NCBI GenBank assembly: GCA_013215375.1
Contig: JABSRB010000004.1
Coordinates: forward strand, 1-57,057
From: Oceanospirillaceae bacterium
Lineage (GTDB): Bacteria > Pseudomonadota > Gammaproteobacteria > Pseudomonadales > Balneatricaceae
DNA: 57,057 bases
Reading direction: 5' to 3'
This document shows positions 48,415-56,617 of the stretch, one piece after another (within the stretch, counting starts at the first letter, position 1; every line of letters starts with the position of its first letter). The notes beneath the pieces were generated by a model that worked only from the letters and a program-made list of their open reading frames with translations, had not been told where the DNA came from and searched no databases. The position numbers and the translations under genes were made by a program.

Positions 48415-48570
48415 TTAACAGCAGCTTTGGCTATTACTACACTGACAATTATCATCACACTGACATTTACAATTGCAATCAGCGCATTGACAGCTGTTGT
48501 CTGTACAGGCACAAGTCTCGTTTTGAGAGGTCGTGCAGCAAGCTTTTTTATCGGTTTGTTCAGTATTCAT
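48415..48570 (-). CDS. Metallothionein-like small Cys-rich protein
   Basis: An ORF of 51 codons. It begins MNTEQTDKKACC and has 14 cysteines at residues 11, 12, 20, 22, 27, 29, 32, 34, 36, 38, 42, 44, 50 and 51, mostly in CxC and CxxC spacing, with no aromatic residues. AAAGGAGAG lies 6 bp upstream of the ATG, a very good ribosome site. Such composition suggests a metal-thiolate protein binding copper, zinc or cadmium. Same strand as sigZ (64 bp downstream) and the copper oxidase genes upstream. Confidence 0.8.
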   Translation of the reverse strand: MNTEQTDKKACCTTSQNETCACTDNSCQCADCNCKCQCDDNCQCSNSQSCC

Positions 48571-48794
48571 TGTACTCTCCTTTAATGATTCATTGTTTCA
48601 TCTTAAGAGACGTAATAAGTGTAAAAAGGATGCAGGTTTTGTGAAATATTTGATAATCGTTGTTATTGGTGATTCCTACAGCCTTATAATAAACATAGGG
48701 ACCGGGTAGTAGCTTCATTACAATTTTTTTGTACAACAACAGCCTCGTTAAACGGGCTCCATAATAGTGATCCAACGACAGAAGATGATAATTG

Positions 48795-49244
48795 TTAATG
48801 ACGTTTTCTCCATGCTTGGTAAACCTTTTCCGGCCAATGGCTTTCTATCCATGCAATTGTCGCTTCTATTTGTTGCTCATTTAGCTTATTTTTCCATGCT
48901 GGCATGCCTCTTTTGGTACCATTCTTAATAGTGTCCTTTAACATATTCAGTGGGTGGTGCCATGTGTGGGCTGTACCATTAAGGGGGGGTGCTGGATAAC
49001 TTCCATCTTCCTTAGCCACCCTCCATTTTTTTGTTGCTTGTGCTTTTACCCCATGGCAACTTGTACAATTTTCAAGGAAAATCTTCCCCCCCTGCTCTAC
49101 CTGAGCAAGTGTGTACCAGCGATTTGTATCTGGGTCACGGTGCTTAACATCAATACCGTTAGAACAAGCCTGCAGAATCAGCATGCTTGCTACCAGTAAA
49201 GACACTTTTGTGAGGCTAATAAATAACGTGTTTTTTCTTAACAT
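48795..49244 (-). CDS. c-type cytochrome lipoprotein
   Basis: A 149-residue protein. The lipoprotein signal has LILQAC (lipid cysteine at about 27). The heme motif CTSCH is at about residues 60-64, with the likely axial Met in RGMPAWKNKL at about 113-122. It probably carries electrons in the periplasm, possibly to or from the multicopper oxidase encoded 40 bp upstream in the same operon. AAGG precedes the start. Confidence 0.88.
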   Translation of the reverse strand: MLRKNTLFISLTKVSLLVASMLILQACSNGIDVKHRDPDTNRWYTLAQVEQGGKIFLENCTSCHGVKAQATKKWRVAKEDGSYPAPPLNGTAHTWHHPLNMLKDTIKNGTKRGMPAWKNKLNEQQIEATIAWIESHWPEKVYQAWRKRH

Positions 49245-49284
49245 TCTATTACCTTAGTTTTTCTTTTATTTGAAATTTATAAAA

Positions 49285-50661
49285 TTAAGTTACTTCAATC
49301 CAAGTTACCATTCCGGAGGCCTGGTGTTCTATCATATGACAATGCAATAACCACTTACCGACATCACCCGCTCGAAATACAATAGTTGCTTCTTCTTTTG
49401 CGAGTAGTAGCAAAGTGTCATGCCAAATACCTTTTGGATAATGTTCAGAATCGGCTTTGAAATGATGTCCATGCATGTGCATCACATGTGGCCAACGAGT
49501 ATTATTAATTATTTCAATTTCAATCATCTCACCACTTTTAGCACTCAATAATGGTTTATCATCAATGCCAGCAGTACCATTAAATGACCATATTTTCTTA
49601 TTTTTCACTAGTTCATTGACACTTAATACTTCTCCTTGATACTTAGCTTGCCTGAGAGAGCCCATCGCACCGCCTTCCATCAACAATTTTGTCGAGTGAG
49701 AAATCTGATCAAAATCTAACTTAGCTAATGGGTTTTCAGGTAATGCTGAAGGTGAACTACTGCTAGGTACGATATCCTTACCCGATATGACATTTAAGGT
49801 AGCCACTTGGATATTTTGTGTAGTGCTTACTTCATATATAGGATAATTTCCTGCAGAACTAGTGACATCTATAATTAAATCATAACGCTCTGCCGGACCT
49901 ATAGTAATGGCTTTATCAAGCTTTATAGGTACTGTTAGTGGTTGGCCATCTTTGGCAAGTATCCAAGTTGGTAGTACTGGAAGCTGCAGTGTCATAATGC
50001 GTGAATTTGCAGCATTTAATAACCTGAGTCTTATACGCTGACCAACTTTGCATAAATAACTTTGTTCAATTTCACGATTAACAGTAATAATGTTACCTTT
50101 ACGCCCCCCATGAGCCCACTCAGAAAAATCACCTAGTGATTCAAGGTCTAATTGTCTGTGTTCGTTTATTCGCCAGTCATCAATAACCAATAATAAATCT
50201 TGATCAACTTTATACTCTTCTTCCTCTTTCACTATCAATGGGAAATACAAACCCATAGCCAATTGCTGATAAGTGTTATGATGTGAATGAGCCCAAAATG
50301 TGCCTGCATCTTGTGCCGTGATGTTATAGGTAAAACTAGAGCCTATTGCGATTGGTGCTTGTGTTAATCCACTAACACCGTCCATGTTATTTTTCACCCG
50401 CATACCGTGCCAATGCAATGATGTTGCATCAGACAACTCGTTTTTAACTTCTATCTGCACATTCTCATGCTGCTTCAAAATGATCTTTTCAACATCACTT
50501 CCCCACAAAATAATAGGCGAATAATTGCTGAACCATTTTTTCTTTTCGCTTTTTAGAGTTATGTTTAACAATTGATGATTTGGCACTAAAGCCTCAACGA
50601 CCCTACTTACAGGTAGTAATAATAGACTGGACAATGATAAAAAATGTCTTCTGTTTAACAT
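49285..50661 (-). CDS. Multicopper oxidase (CueO/CopA/laccase-like)
   Basis: A 458-residue three-cupredoxin oxidase with a twin-arginine-like signal (NRRHFLSLSSLLLLPVS at about 3-19). The copper ligand motifs are complete: SLHWHGMR at about 81-88, FWAHSHHN at about 121-128, HVMHMHGHHF at about 392-401, and LLHCHMIEHQASGM at about 438-451. It would oxidise Cu(I) or phenols in the periplasm. Lacks an obvious Met-rich insert. Cotranscribed with the cytochrome c gene. Confidence 0.9.
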   Translation of the reverse strand: MLNRRHFLSLSSLLLLPVSRVVEALVPNHQLLNITLKSEKKKWFSNYSPIILWGSDVEKIILKQHENVQIEVKNELSDATSLHWHGMRVKNNMDGVSGLTQAPIAIGSSFTYNITAQDAGTFWAHSHHNTYQQLAMGLYFPLIVKEEEEYKVDQDLLLVIDDWRINEHRQLDLESLGDFSEWAHGGRKGNIITVNREIEQSYLCKVGQRIRLRLLNAANSRIMTLQLPVLPTWILAKDGQPLTVPIKLDKAITIGPAERYDLIIDVTSSAGNYPIYEVSTTQNIQVATLNVISGKDIVPSSSSPSALPENPLAKLDFDQISHSTKLLMEGGAMGSLRQAKYQGEVLSVNELVKNKKIWSFNGTAGIDDKPLLSAKSGEMIEIEIINNTRWPHVMHMHGHHFKADSEHYPKGIWHDTLLLLAKEEATIVFRAGDVGKWLLHCHMIEHQASGMVTWIEVT

Positions 50662-50888
50662 AGAACTTAATCCCTTATAGGAATAATTTTAGCGGCAAAA
50701 TATCCTGCCAAAACATATATATGGCTAAAGAAAGTAATCTTTTTTGACAACAACGTTGCAAGAAGGATGTTTATAACTAATATATATAGCGCAACTAACA
50801 TCTATTTAAAGCAAACAAACTTAACCGCATAAACAGTTAATGTCGCCTAATAAAAGAGCACGCTATTTTTATTTAAATAATTAGATAA

Positions 50889-51218
50889 TTAAGCTGAAGG
50901 TAATAAGAACTTAGGGGGGCGTTCCACAATATTACTAAATCCTTCAATTAACGATGAAGTATATAAAGTAGTAGTAGCGGTATTAAAGGATGTTGTAAAA
51001 AAGGAAGTTTTATAAATGCCTAGCTGGGGATAAACGCTGCAATTCAAACTGCAACATTTATTCAAGTATAAACAATCAAGCTCACTAACGTCATGTGAAT
51101 TAATAGACAATACTTGAGTGTCAATATGACAATCGTGATCCATAGCATCTTGTGATAAAACACTTTGGGAGGATAGTATTGTGATTAAGAACAGTAAAGA
51201 TGCAAAAAAACGCTGCAT
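50889..51218 (-). CDS. Small exported Cys/His protein, copper-linked by context
   Basis: A 109-residue protein with a signal peptide (about 1-22, ending VLSQ). The mature part contains HDCHIDTQV, SELDCLYLNKCCSLNCS (five of its six mature cysteines are clustered here) and a terminal NIVERPPKFLLPS. Similar short exported proteins ending in an RPP-type motif occur next to copper-resistance genes, but I cannot assign a family. It precedes the multicopper oxidase gene on the same strand with a 227-bp gap. Confidence 0.65.
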   Translation of the reverse strand: MQRFFASLLFLITILSSQSVLSQDAMDHDCHIDTQVLSINSHDVSELDCLYLNKCCSLNCSVYPQLGIYKTSFFTTSFNTATTTLYTSSLIEGFSNIVERPPKFLLPSA

Positions 51219-51395
51219 TATCTATCTCAAAATTCGCTAGTAAATTGACTAATTCCTGAATCATATATCAGCACCACACAGCTGTCTATCTGTTTTATAG
51301 AAACTGAGTATTCACTAATTGATAGACTTTAATTGCGAAATTTTAACGTATCAATTGACATACAACTGGATGCTCAGGACTGCTACTGGGAAACA

Positions 51396-51450
51396 AAGGT
51401 CCCCGGGGCAAGCCCTCTGGCTGCGCGAACCTTCACTTACGGATGCGGGG
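51396..51450. repeat. Interspersed repeat D, left half
   Basis: It aligns with 34450-34506, with the last 21 bp identical in both copies, including CCTTCACTTACGGATGCGGG. It lies downstream of nirK; the right half of the same repeat lies upstream of nirK at 53014. The rest of the 51219-51601 gap shows no gene. Confidence 0.75.
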
Positions 51451-51560
51451 TATTCCTAGTGGCTTTTGGTTCTTACAAGTTCACGCCCCAAGGTGTTTGT
51501 TAAACACATTTAAGCTGCTCACTGCCTCAATAGCTAAACTCCTGTTTATTCGGTGGTTAA

Positions 51561-51585
51561 GGAAACGGTGGGCCCAGACCCACCG
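51561..51585 (-). terminator. Possible nirK terminator
   Basis: On the minus strand, CGGTGGG and CCCACCG form a 7-bp GC-rich stem with a 6-nt loop, followed by TTTCCTT, 16 bp after the nirK stop. The T run is imperfect. Confidence 0.5.
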
Positions 51586-51601
51586 CTTCGCTACTTTGCA
51601 C

Positions 51602-52717
51602 CTATTTTTGAATAGGCTTTGGCGCTACCAGTTGCTCTTGTAAGTCATTATTCCATTTACCCTCAACTTTAAAGTGCAATACACTACCTAGTATTATTGC
51701 CTCTATCAGATTATGACTCACATAGGCATAAGTGCCTGGCTGTTTAAAGGTGTAAATTGCTGCACCTGCCGCACCCGCTGCGATTGACCAAGTTTCTAGG
51801 TTGGAGTTAGGAGCATCACTAAAGCTACCTGTTTGCCAAACATAATCACCATGTCCGCCTATCAGATGAGGATAGGCCTGGCGATTAGCTTGAGAATGCA
51901 CAATCATCACCGTTTCACCCACTTTTGCTTTAAGGGCGTTTTCACCTGTCATCGCGTTCATGACCCCATTGAAGGGTAAATGTGTTGGCTGTAAAGTTTG
52001 CATCACCGCTAAGGTGTCAGCCATACCCACTATTGGTGAAGGGTAACGTTTATACTTACCTTGATCATCCTTAGGTAGGTAGAAATCTTGGCCACCTATA
52101 TAGAAAGCTTTATCATAAGTAATTTGTTGACCCTCTGAGTCTTTTAAGCCCTCTTTAGGAAGAATAGTGATAGCGCCGTTCATTCCTGATACAACATGCC
52201 AAGGGATCATCACTCCACCTGGTGCGCAGTGATAAATAAAGGTGCCTGCTTTAGTCGCTTTGAAGCGTACAGTCACTTCTTGCCCTGGTGGCACTTCCGT
52301 TAATGCGCCGCCACCCATTGCGCCCGTAAACGCATGAAAATCAACGTTATGTACTAAAGTATTAGAGGTTGGATTGACCAATGTCAGCTCAATATAGTCT
52401 CCTACATGCGCGACAATCATTGGCCCTGGAGCTGTGCCATTAAAGGTCATTTGCCACATAAAAACCCCGGGAGAGATTTCGACCTCTTTCTCTTCGATGA
52501 CCAACTTAACTTGAACAATCTTGTTTTCAGTGACTACTTGTTGATGAATGGGAAAGTTGGGCGGAGCGACCATTTTTTGCACGATGCGTTTTAGTGCTTG
52601 CCCTTTAAATTGTTCGGATACTTCGAAACCTTTAAGCCCTCCAGTAGTAGATTCATTCGCAACGACGGTACCTGTTAAAGATAAAGTGATTGCTAAAGCG
52701 ATTGTTAATTTTCTCAT
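51602..52717 (-). CDS. nirK: Copper-containing nitrite reductase
   Basis: A 371-residue enzyme from ATG 52717 with GGAG 8 bp upstream; the frame extends to 52744. The signal peptide is about 1-20. Two cupredoxin domains: VHNVDFHAFTGAMGGG carries ligands for both copper types, and the type 1 site continues in YHCAPGGVMIPWHVVSGMNG. It reduces nitrite to nitric oxide in the periplasm. FNR-like and NsrR-like sites lie upstream, and NnrS and NsrR genes are adjacent. No nitric oxide reductase gene is in the window. Confidence 0.93.
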   Translation of the reverse strand: MRKLTIALAITLSLTGTVVANESTTGGLKGFEVSEQFKGQALKRIVQKMVAPPNFPIHQQVVTENKIVQVKLVIEEKEVEISPGVFMWQMTFNGTAPGPMIVAHVGDYIELTLVNPTSNTLVHNVDFHAFTGAMGGGALTEVPPGQEVTVRFKATKAGTFIYHCAPGGVMIPWHVVSGMNGAITILPKEGLKDSEGQQITYDKAFYIGGQDFYLPKDDQGKYKRYPSPIVGMADTLAVMQTLQPTHLPFNGVMNAMTGENALKAKVGETVMIVHSQANRQAYPHLIGGHGDYVWQTGSFSDAPNSNLETWSIAAGAAGAAIYTFKQPGTYAYVSHNLIEAIILGSVLHFKVEGKWNNDLQEQLVAPKPIQK

Positions 52718-53013
52718 TTGCGTTCTCCACGGGTCATTTGACATATTTTTATTGGGTTAATAAATAGGACAAAACATTTAGGAACAAAACATCGATCTCA
52801 TGATAAATTCTCTCTATTACAATTTATCTAAGCAGCCATGTTTTAAATTATTTTTTATTGAGAATCGTTCATTCTTTAATGTGAAAATAATACTGAGAAG
52901 CAGTCCTGCTTTAGCAAATACGGCTGCAAAAGTAGGGCTCATCAAGCAACGCTAGTTATGTCACAATCCATTCGCGTCTTTAAACTACTTCCCCTGTAAC
53001 AAGCTGCGGTAAA

Positions 53014-53056
53014 TCTACCCTTAAAGATTCAGGCCCCGCCTAATTCATCTCTATTA
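53014..53056. repeat. Interspersed repeat D, right half, in nirK leader
   Basis: It aligns with 34512-34551, sharing CGCCTAATTCATCTCTATTA exactly. It lies between the regulatory sites (53077-53130) and the nirK start, so it would be within a long 5' leader. The remainder of the 52718-53160 gap shows no gene. Confidence 0.75.
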
Positions 53057-53076
53057 AATATAGTTATATTTTACAT

Positions 53077-53099
53077 AAGATGCATTTTAAATACCACTT
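53077..53099. promoter_or_regulatory. Candidate NsrR operator upstream of nirK
   Basis: AAGATGCA-N7-TACCACTT matches the NsrR dyad pattern with one degenerate half. The intact pattern AAGATGCA-N7-TACATCTT is present at 54845 next to nsrR. NsrR represses nitric oxide response genes until its iron-sulfur cluster reacts with NO. Confidence 0.6.
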
Positions 53100-53116
53100 T
53101 AAGCAGCTGTGTTTAT

Positions 53117-53130
53117 ATGATCTAAATCAA
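53117..53130. promoter_or_regulatory. Candidate FNR/DNR box upstream of nirK
   Basis: ATGATCTAAATCAA matches the FNR consensus TTGAT-N4-ATCAA at all but the first base. It lies about 36 bp farther upstream of nirK than the NsrR-like site. This fits activation under low oxygen with NsrR acting near the start of transcription; the arrangement is inferred. Confidence 0.55.
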
Positions 53131-53160
53131 AAGAAGTATTAATAACAGCTAGCTGAATTA

Positions 53161-54357
53161 TTACCGATTAGGTTTAGTCAATACAGGGAAGTACAGAACG
53201 ATAAAGCAGCCGTAACCGATCACCCAAAATAACACGGAGGTGGCGAGAATTGTCTGATAGCTATCGAACCAATAAAGGCCAAACACTCTAATGATAAATG
53301 CCGAGAAGATGGCCATAAACGCAATGGTCATGGTTTTTCCAACCACAATAGTTCGGCCTGTGTGGCCCAGTGATACCCGTGAAATCATCGCTAAAATCAT
53401 CGTGGCCATAGCGCCGACAGTAAGCGTATGAACTGCCTGAGAGTGGCTTACCCAATTAGTGACCATAGAGAGGCCATAGAGCAATAGACCTAAAGCAATG
53501 CACCAATAACTTAAGTGCAAGGGCCACACGAGTGGTGTCTTAAAAGTGACCCAGATTTTCCAACGCAATACTCGCACTGCATGAGCAGCACTGGCAATGA
53601 AAAATATGATGGCACTGATTATTGCGGGCAGCTCAACCAAACCCGAGCCAACCAGCACTGCGAATAAGGTCGAGATAATGGCCAGTTTTTCCAACCAAGC
53701 AAGCACATCTACCCGCGGTGTTTGCGTGCCGTTTGCGGTAAACATAGGAAACACTCTGCCCCCCATCAGACACATGACAAAAGTAACCAAGAACACCATC
53801 GCACTGGCTGCCTGACTCATTAACGCAGAGTCATGAGTTATCGCACTTATATGCATAAAGACATTGGCCGTGCTCATCAGCAATAACACAGGAACAAACA
53901 TTAAGTTACGCCACAGCTTAGCTTTGACAATAGGATAGGCTAATGCAAGTGCGGCTAATGGCAAAAAGGCAATATCAACCGAGGCGATCAACCAATCGGG
54001 TATTGAGCCTGGAAAGAAAAATAATACCCTAGCAATAATCCAGATACTCAGCAGCAGCATCAAACCTTTGCCATGCAAAGTGCGCACTTTTGTCCAGTTC
54101 TGTACCGCTGTTAATAGAAAGCCTGCAATGATCGCTGCCACAAAACCAAATAACATCTCGTGCATATGCCACCACAGGGATCCACCGTAAGTATTAACAC
54201 TAATGTGTCCCGATAAAATGGCACTCCAGAACAGTAAAGCGAAGATGCTGAACAGGCTAGCGAGTAAGAAAAAAGGTCTAAAAGCAAATTCTAAAAAAGC
54301 CAGAGGCTGCTGAGAAGATTCAGTAATACTGCCATTTGAATTTAAGATGAGGGCCAT
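53161..54357 (-). CDS. nnrS: NnrS family membrane protein
   Basis: A 398-residue protein from ATG 54357 after TTGGAG; the frame opens at TTG 54369. About twelve membrane helices. The family start FLEFAFRPFFLLASLFSIFA is at about 20-39, with WWHMHEMLFGFVAAIIAGFL at about 61-80. NnrS is a heme and copper membrane protein that lessens nitrosative stress. It lies 23 bp after nsrR on the same strand, so they form an operon. Confidence 0.92.
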   Translation of the reverse strand: MALILNSNGSITESSQQPLAFLEFAFRPFFLLASLFSIFALLFWSAILSGHISVNTYGGSLWWHMHEMLFGFVAAIIAGFLLTAVQNWTKVRTLHGKGLMLLLSIWIIARVLFFFPGSIPDWLIASVDIAFLPLAALALAYPIVKAKLWRNLMFVPVLLLMSTANVFMHISAITHDSALMSQAASAMVFLVTFVMCLMGGRVFPMFTANGTQTPRVDVLAWLEKLAIISTLFAVLVGSGLVELPAIISAIIFFIASAAHAVRVLRWKIWVTFKTPLVWPLHLSYWCIALGLLLYGLSMVTNWVSHSQAVHTLTVGAMATMILAMISRVSLGHTGRTIVVGKTMTIAFMAIFSAFIIRVFGLYWFDSYQTILATSVLFWVIGYGCFIVLYFPVLTKPNR

Positions 54358-54380
54358 TTTTATCTCCAAAAAAGGGTGAT

Positions 54381-54824
54381 CTACAAAGCTTTAACGGCGA
54401 GTAATTGGGCTAACTCATGCTGCTTATTATCACCAATCAGATCGCTTAAATAATAGTTATCCAAAGTGCTAAAAAAACTCTCTTGAGCCTCTGCAAAAAT
54501 ATGCTGTAATTGACAACTTGGGGTTATTACACATTGATTATCATCACCAAAACATTCAACCAACTTGTCTTTATTTTCCATTTCCCGCACTAAGGCACCG
54601 ACATTTATTTCTTTTGCGGGACGAATCAATTTGATCCCGCCATTTTTGCCACGGGTAGCCAACAAGTATCCAGATATATTGAGTTGCTGAACAATCTTCA
54701 TTAAATGGTTTTTTGAAATACCATAGCTGGTCGCAATACTACTAATTTTACTTTGCTCGCCATTGTTTACTGCCAAGTAGATGAGTACCCGCAGAGAATA
54801 GTCGGTATAACGTGTGATATGCAT
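54381..54824 (-). CDS. nsrR: Nitric-oxide-sensing repressor NsrR (Rrf2 family)
   Basis: A 147-residue Rrf2-type winged-helix regulator. The family start HITRYTDYSLRVLIYLAVN and the recognition region GISKNHLMKIVQQLNISGYL are present. Three cluster-binding cysteines are in ECFGDDNQCVITPSCQL at about residues 90-106, with NsrR spacing. NsrR senses NO through its iron-sulfur cluster. A near-perfect operator dyad lies 20 bp upstream of its start, indicating autoregulation and control of nnrS. Confidence 0.92.
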   Translation of the reverse strand: MHITRYTDYSLRVLIYLAVNNGEQSKISSIATSYGISKNHLMKIVQQLNISGYLLATRGKNGGIKLIRPAKEINVGALVREMENKDKLVECFGDDNQCVITPSCQLQHIFAEAQESFFSTLDNYYLSDLIGDNKQHELAQLLAVKAL

Positions 54825-54844
54825 GTTTTTGTAGTGCCTTCTTT

Positions 54845-54867
54845 AAGATGCATTGATTTTACATCTT
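54845..54867. promoter_or_regulatory. NsrR operator upstream of nsrR-nnrS
   Basis: AAGATGCA-N7-TACATCTT forms a 23-bp dyad matching the known NsrR pattern. A second half-site-like GGATGTAAATTTATATC follows at about 54877. Position and match suggest autorepression. Confidence 0.75.
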
Positions 54868-54995
54868 TAACTGTAGGATGTAAATTTATATCGCCGTAGA
54901 GATTCGCAGTAATATACTTGCAGCTTTCACTCTTAATTTAACAGCGCCACAAACACCGAATAAGCCAGAGCAGCCTCTGACTTATTCGCTTTCAC

Positions 54996-56120
54996 TTATA
55001 TAGCGCTAACCGCCAGCTCCAGCACGCTACCTTGATGCAACAGCTGATAAACTTTATTGCGAATGTGATTAGCCTCCCGGTCAGTTAAGGTTTTATCCAA
55101 ATGCCTGATCGTTAACTGTAACAACAGATTTTTTTGTCCGCTGTGCATACCCATTCTAGCGTGTGCCGTTGATGGTAGATCGCTATAACGAGTGGCTGAT
55201 TTTATGTGCAACGATTCTATGCAATCTGCCTCAGCTAATTGACTGCGTAGTTTATCGCCAATCAACTCTTCGTCATAAGATTCCTCAACACAGATTGAAA
55301 GGTCTCGCTCAATGGCAGGCATCACGGACACTGGCTTATAGGGCAACAGATCATTCATTTGTCGCTGAATCCGTGGGTCATTATTACGTAGTAGACGGAT
55401 ATCGGGAATATTCTTGCGTAACATCAGCAATCTGTCTAAACCTAACCCCATCGCCAACCCGGTGTGTGTCGAAAGCCTTGCATTGTCGAGAATAGCGCGC
55501 GCTGTTAAACCGCATTCTCCTACTTCTATCCACTGCTGATTCCAGTACACATCAATTTGCACGCCCTGCTCTGTATACGGATGGGCCGAATCAACGATAC
55601 GCCATTGCATATTTGGCAATGCAGTGCGCATAACGATCTCTATCATTTGCTTGAGATCGCCAATATTCATCACCTCGCTGTAACGCGAATCGACAATACG
55701 CCATAAATCCAGTTGATGTGGTTCCGAACAGTGTAGCTTGTCGATACTGTCACGCCGATACACTATCCCCGGTAGTACCAACAGCAAATTTTTTGGTGGG
55801 TCGGTACACAAACTTAATAGTAGATCTGGAATGGCACTTGAAGTCTGAGTCCTAAGGATCATTTTATCGGTCACATAGCGGGTATATCGCTCATCACGTG
55901 CTGCACCATCACTAGGATAGCCCAAACGGTCGTAGTTATTCTCCAGCGAAACCACTGGATTATTACGACTAATTTGCAGGCGGCACTGCCAGTGTTGGGC
56001 CAAGGCATTGTGAATATCCGTTATTAACTGCCCTATGGCATGAGAACCCTGACTGGGATCCGATAAATCGCGTAAATTAAGGCTCTGAATTAGAGAAGAT
56101 GTTGATAATAAAGTTGGCAT
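54996..56120 (-). CDS. srmL: PheS-related ligase of unknown substrate (SrmL type)
   Basis: About 374 residues from ATG 56120 with GGAG 8 bp upstream; a GTG-opened frame reaches 56159. The class II synthetase core resembles the mitochondrial-type single-chain PheRS: motif 2 GIVYRRDSIDKLHCSEPHQL at about 130-149, and motif 3 AMGLGLDRLLMLRKNIPDIR at about 228-247. A C-terminal FDX-ACB-like domain (about 275-372) follows, starting KPVSVMPAIERDLSI. Phenylalanine-specific HQxEG after motif 2 reads HQLDL here, so the substrate may differ. The symbol is from my memory of the PheS-related mystery ligase family. Confidence 0.7.
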   Translation of the reverse strand: MPTLLSTSSLIQSLNLRDLSDPSQGSHAIGQLITDIHNALAQHWQCRLQISRNNPVVSLENNYDRLGYPSDGAARDERYTRYVTDKMILRTQTSSAIPDLLLSLCTDPPKNLLLVLPGIVYRRDSIDKLHCSEPHQLDLWRIVDSRYSEVMNIGDLKQMIEIVMRTALPNMQWRIVDSAHPYTEQGVQIDVYWNQQWIEVGECGLTARAILDNARLSTHTGLAMGLGLDRLLMLRKNIPDIRLLRNNDPRIQRQMNDLLPYKPVSVMPAIERDLSICVEESYDEELIGDKLRSQLAEADCIESLHIKSATRYSDLPSTAHARMGMHSGQKNLLLQLTIRHLDKTLTDREANHIRNKVYQLLHQGSVLELAVSAI

Positions 56121-56200
56121 TTGATTAGCTCCAATAAGGAAAATTGAAGCGGAATACACAAATTAATAAGCGTTAGCTTTTGCTACTTATTATTCGCTAC

Positions 56201-56234
56201 AACGAAAAACCCCCGGGTAGTGGCCCGGGGGTTT
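56201..56234 (-). terminator. Leader terminator or attenuator before srmL
   Basis: AAACCCCCGGG (minus strand, from 56234 leftwards) pairs over 11 bp with CCCGGGGGTTT around a 6-nt loop, and the transcript continues TTTTTCGTT. It lies about 80 bp upstream of the srmL start in the direction of transcription, so read-through would be needed to express srmL. The position fits attenuation. Confidence 0.75.
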
Positions 56235-56251
56235 CCGCAAATTAGGTACAA

Positions 56252-56329
56252 TTACCTGCCGCCCGCGCCGTAAACCTGCCGAGGGCGTATAAATCGAATA
56301 CAAAGAGACACTAACAAATTAATAATCAT
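56252..56329 (-). CDS. Candidate srmL leader peptide ORF
   Basis: A 25-codon ORF, ATG at 56329-56327 and TAA at 56254-56252, ends 17 bp before the terminator stem. The peptide starts MIINLLVSLC and ends IRPRQVYGAGGR. There is no good Shine-Dalgarno, so it might be chance. Position between an expected promoter and a terminator is that of a leader peptide. Confidence 0.4.
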   Translation of the reverse strand: MIINLLVSLCIRFIRPRQVYGAGGR

Positions 56330-56413
56330 GAAAGGGAAGATAGCTATTAACTCTGACTATGTCTAGATATTTTTATTAGCTACCAAATAACATAGAACAC
56401 CAACAACCGCTCT

Positions 56414-56583
56414 CTAGCCCGAATATTGCATGCAACAGCTCGTGTTCTAGCTTGCTCCTTGATTTTACAGACTTTTCTTTCTCAATCGACCAGACACACC
56501 AGTATGATGCTCAATCGAAAAAATGCCTGTAAAAATAATTAGCGGCGGTATCATCACGGTATTGCACGCAATATCCGGGCTAG
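56414..56583 (-). mobile_element. MITE-like element, family B, copy 2
   Basis: A 170-bp element bounded by CTAG, nearly identical to the copy at 27055 but in opposite orientation. It lies between the RND exporter gene and the srmL leader. It has no ORF and relies on a transposase elsewhere if still mobile. Confidence 0.92.
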
Positions 56584-56617
56584 CTATTTAAATATCGCTC
56601 ATTAAAACCATTAACTT

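Noticed and set aside
48590-48775. 61-codon minus-strand ORF upstream of the metallothionein-like gene
   Set aside because: No ribosome site or protein features; more likely the promoter region of the small gene.
51443-51643. Plus-strand 66-codon ORF downstream of nirK
   Set aside because: It has no family features, begins in a repeat and crosses the nirK end on the other strand.
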